Shown piece by piece: positions 60,627 to 64,000 of a DNA stretch of 64,000 nucleotides. The stretch lies in NCBI GenBank assembly GCA_035079385.1, contig JAVHKY010000052.1, positions 10,478,001 to 10,542,000 of the forward strand, in the 5' to 3' direction. Under the pieces are notes generated by a model. It saw nothing but the letters and a program-made list of their open reading frames with translations. It did not search any database and was not told the DNA's origin. Origin of the DNA: Aspidiotus rigidus (taxonomy: Eukaryota; Arthropoda; Insecta; Hemiptera; Diaspididae). The number at the start of each line of letters is the position of its first letter. The first letter of the stretch is position 1. The translations under genes were made by a program, and so were the position numbers.

Positions 60627-61149
60627 GTATTATCAATCCAATAGGTATGGCAAATATAAACATTCAATATAAGAAGGAAGAATCACAAGAGGTATTATTT
60701 ATTGTGCCAGATAGGCTCAAAAATTTGGTAGGAAGAGCATGGATTTGACATCTTGGAATCAATCTAGAAGAACTAGATGTAAATAGAATGTCTTTAGAAT
60801 ATGAAATAAACTCAAATCAACTTGCTATTAACTCTTAATCTTGAAGCCAAGCTTTCTTTAATATTGTTGAATGGCATTGTGTTCTATTGGCCGCCATCAG
60901 CATACAGCAGTTTGGTAAACTTGACCCAAAGAAAAACTTAGGTAGGTACATATATGACTAGCTTTTTTTTCTATTGAATTTTTGTTCCTTACTATCGTTT
61001 TTAATAAAGATTTTCCAATATTTTGAAATTCTTCAATCTGTTTTTTATCTGAGAACGCCTTGTGTTCATATTTGAACACAGTTTATTTGTCAAATTGCAA
61101 AATTGAACCGTGAGTTTTCTACATAAACACGGCCAGAATAATAATTAGC

Positions 61150-61780
61150 AGGGTCAATAATTTTCAAAGAAGTACCTATGGAAAAATGTTTGGGAAGTTC
61201 TTTCAATGAGAATTGGGGGAAAAAAAAAGAAAAGAAAAGGTTTGGCTCATTGCAACCACGGTATAAGATGAAGAGGTAGTGACACGAACGTATTCTGACT
61301 GTGGTAAACGCTGTCCGTGATTTTGAAGTAGTTCTGAACATCCCGAGCGCAGCGCTCGTGATGGAAGTGATGGGTAATGTACAGAGTCTTATGGGAACGC
61401 CGCTACTTTCAAAAATTTATTGCAGGATCAGGAATCAGCCGATGCATTTCATATTTGGCATAAAAATACCATTTAATCTACTCTATAAAATTTTGAAAGA
61501 ATCACCCTTCTAAGTAAATTCTTGGATTTTTTATAATCCTTGGAAATTTCATCAATACTAGGGTACCAACGGTAACGTCTCGGCGCAGGTGGGGTGTAGA
61601 AGGAACAGGGAAACAGCCCGAGTGTTCGCTGCAAACCTAGCGGAAGTTTGTACGTACAACTTCAAAACTGCGGACACGATTTTAGCGTTGTGTCATTACC
61701 TCTTCATCTTATACCGTGATTGCAACATACTTAAGTCATTTTTCAGTCTGACAGTCAAAGTGTTGAGAAAAATTTAAGTA
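61150..61780. repeat. Inverted repeat pair, arms about 90 bp
   Basis: GGTATAAGATGAAGAGGTAG at about 61259 and its neighbours match the reverse complement of about 61655-61735, with a weaker extension outward. The region between has no recognisable frame. Confidence 0.65.
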
Positions 61781-61789
61781 GGTAAGGTT

Positions 61790-64000
61790 TTTGTATCACA
61801 GGTATTGTCAATGGATTGACAGAGGTATTATAGATCAGTACAAGATGACAACTGGATTCTAAAGAGGAAAATTAACTGGAAAATACTTGCACTACCTATC
61901 TGTTCTAATTTGAGTCAAGCTGTGATTAAAGCCAGTTCACTTCTCATTTTAATTGTAAGTTTAGTGACCATGTTTAAAACAGATTTTTCATAAATGAATT
62001 TTATTTAAAACAAGTCGGCAGGCTAAAAGACAAATTGGAGAAGGAGAGGTGAATGGTGAGTATAATAAGTACTTAAAGAACATCTTATAGCATACTTCAA
62101 ATTAAAAAGGTAACGCTTCACAACAGTAGTGGTAATAGACAGCCTTAGAAATCTCCTATAATGAACGAAACTTGACTACAAGCAACAAGCAACGGGCAAA
62201 TTCAATGATCAGATTGCCACTTTTTATCAGTGTGATTTGAAAGTTTCTCAACAATGACTGCAAAATTTCAGCATCATTAATTAGGATAACACACAGCTCG
62301 ATTTGGATAACGGAAACAAAATTCTTTGTTTAGGTTGCTCAAATACCAGTTTGTCAACTTCTGTTTATTGTAGGAGTCCCTCTTGATCACTGAACCTAAT
62401 AAAAATAAATGGAATTTACACGCTCCCCGCTATAAAACGTACCGTTAGAAAGAGGGGAAAACAGATTTGAGATGAAAGTATCTATCCTCGTTGGTTGCGT
62501 TATGTTGAAGCGCGTTTGGAGTATCAGGGGGGAAAATTTTTCATTTGTGTCATAAAGAAATTAGAGCGAAAGTGGCGTTGTAAGTTTCCAGTTTGGCGTA
62601 GTTGCAACGCGAGGCGGAGCGGAGGGGAGCGAAGCAAGCCAAACGAGTCACTCGAGCCTCTCGCTCCTTGACTTGGAAGATGTTTTTTAGAATACTGTGT
62701 TACAAAAGGACGGTTCAGAGAACGGAAATACATAATACGATATATTACTGTACAAACAGCGAAAGTGAGAAATATCGCAATGATCGAGTTTGACGTGTCA
62801 CTGTGAGATGGAATGAAATTTTAGGCGTCCAAAATTAGAATGTTGAAAATAAAACTTCAATGGTGGTCATTCTTAAGTATTTGGTCACATGAAACACGAA
62901 TTTCAGGTCAGATTCGCGATTACTCTCATCCTTGAGTCTACACAGAGGATAAGAAAGTTGTGAGAACTGAAAATAAATTGTAAATTGAGATATATAATTT
63001 ATGTAAAAATATGCTTGCACATTCTTTGCACGCTGGCACTCGCTAGTCAACAGTTCATGTAAGGGAAGTAATGATGATAGTGCAATGTCAGTTGACTTCT
63101 CTGTTAAGGTCGGTAAAACGGAATGCGTGAATGCATAAAAGATCACCCGATTCTTAGGTACATGCATAATTATAGAGGTACTTTTGCATCAGAAACTTGA
63201 ATTTGAAGTCAGTTTCTTAATTACATTTATCCTAGAATCTATATGGTGAATGGGGGGAGGAGGAGAAGAGGAGGTGAGGACTGAAAATGTATTAGAAATT
63301 GAGATACATGTCCGTGTAAAGGCATTTCGGTACCAGAAATTCAAATTTAAGGTCAATTTTTTAAAAATTCAATTTACTTTCAAGTCTATACGGAGGGTGT
63401 GGAGGGGGTGAGAATTAGATTTAAAAATACTTTCCAAATTAAGAAGGGTACCTACATAATATTATATTGTAATATTTTAACATCGAGAGCTTGGCACCCG
63501 CTATGGCATTATAATCAGTATTTTTGCTAAAATCTAAATCATGCTGTCTCTTCAAAACGCGTCATGACGTAGGAGCAAAATTTTGCTCATTAATAGGAGA
63601 AACGACAAAATTCTTCACAACATGAATCTTTTCGAGATGCGCGGTGAAACCTGTTTGCGCAACGTGATTTACAGCAGTCATTATAGAATTTTCTTGATAT
63701 TATTTTTAATGTACATCCAAAAAGCGCACTCTTTTGTACGCAAACTATCAAATGAAATTCGTAATAGAAGCCTGCTAAAATTTTATAGAATTCATATATC
63801 AGTGGAGTCTGTTGGACGTTTGTTTTTCCATAGCATTGAATAAACAGAAAATGAAACTATAAAAAAAATAATATTTACTTCAAGCGGGTCAAATATCCTC
63901 TGATATTCAATACCTAAATCAAAAAATGATGATCACTAAAAAATTCGTTGTAAAATATAGCTACTTGGGAATAGACTATTAAAACATACAAATCGGTGAC
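61790..64000. other. No gene seen
   Basis: AT-rich with a GC-rich patch (about 62590-62670, GAGGCGGAGCGGAGGGGAGC). Loose words recur around 62860-63420, such as TCAGATTC/TCAGTTTC-like text followed by a GAGTCTA-like word and a run of G, hinting at a degenerate repeat of roughly 200-bp period. A frame at 63583-63843 is unrecognised. Confidence 0.4.

Noticed and set aside
62590..62670. CpG-island-like promoter
   Set aside because: Only about 80 bp, with no adjoining gene or exon that I can see.

Overview
This is eukaryotic, AT-rich nuclear DNA, most likely from an insect. The evidence is spliced genes with GT-AG introns and phase-1 immunoglobulin exons, plus Helentron, RTE, Jockey-like, Penelope-like, Ty3/Gypsy, MULE-like and hAT-type repeats. 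A sap-feeding hemipteran such as a mealybug, scale or aphid is a guess from general sequence texture only. I saw no rRNA, tRNA, CRISPR or bacterial operon.

1-17.4 kb is a nest of DNA transposons. A long imperfect inverted repeat (arms about 771-2578 and 17165-17405) encloses a 13.5 kb element (2911-16402) with about 34-bp terminal inverted repeats and subterminal CAAAACCWGCTA-like motifs. That element carries an apparently intact three-exon transposase-like gene (606 aa). Its 3' part is split by a second, 9.76 kb element (6222-15982) with a GACC target duplication and GC-rich subterminal arrays. Smaller hAT-type elements with 8-bp duplications sit in the outer arm (888-2416) and inside the 9.76 kb element (8868-9318).

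17.4-28.3 kb holds retroelement debris. There is a degenerate non-LTR reverse transcriptase at 17.8-18.9 kb. A second non-LTR element on the minus strand is cut in two by a 2.9 kb LTR retrotransposon (22666-25567, TSD AATGG). The LTR element keeps only gag and contains a Penelope-like GIY-YIG fragment and a 147-bp tandem array. Its 5' LTR was later hit by two small elements of one TIR family, each with a 4-bp duplication.

28.4-55.0 kb is one host gene on the plus strand, a multi-Ig-domain cell-surface protein. Seven exons are visible (571 aa, five Ig domains) and the C-terminus looks like a GPI-anchor signal. The 5' exons with the signal peptide were not found. Its introns hold Penelope-like, MULE-like, RTE and Jockey-like fragments.

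The 14.3 kb fourth intron carries the most unusual object, a Helentron-type rolling-circle transposon on the minus strand (about 40.3-50.3 kb). It encodes a HUH Rep with a repeated basic N-terminus, a PIF1-type helicase, an endonuclease/exonuclease/phosphatase domain and a C-terminal ubiquitin-specific-protease-like domain. A separate spliced RPA1-like ssDNA-binding gene lies downstream on the same strand. The Rep/helicase frame has several breaks, while the RPA-like gene looks open.

55-64 kb has no convincing gene. It holds palindromic and TIR elements, including a foldback with about 167-bp arms (57591-57958), a 593-bp hAT-type element (60034-60626), and the second copy of a small TA-flanked element also present at 13.8 kb.
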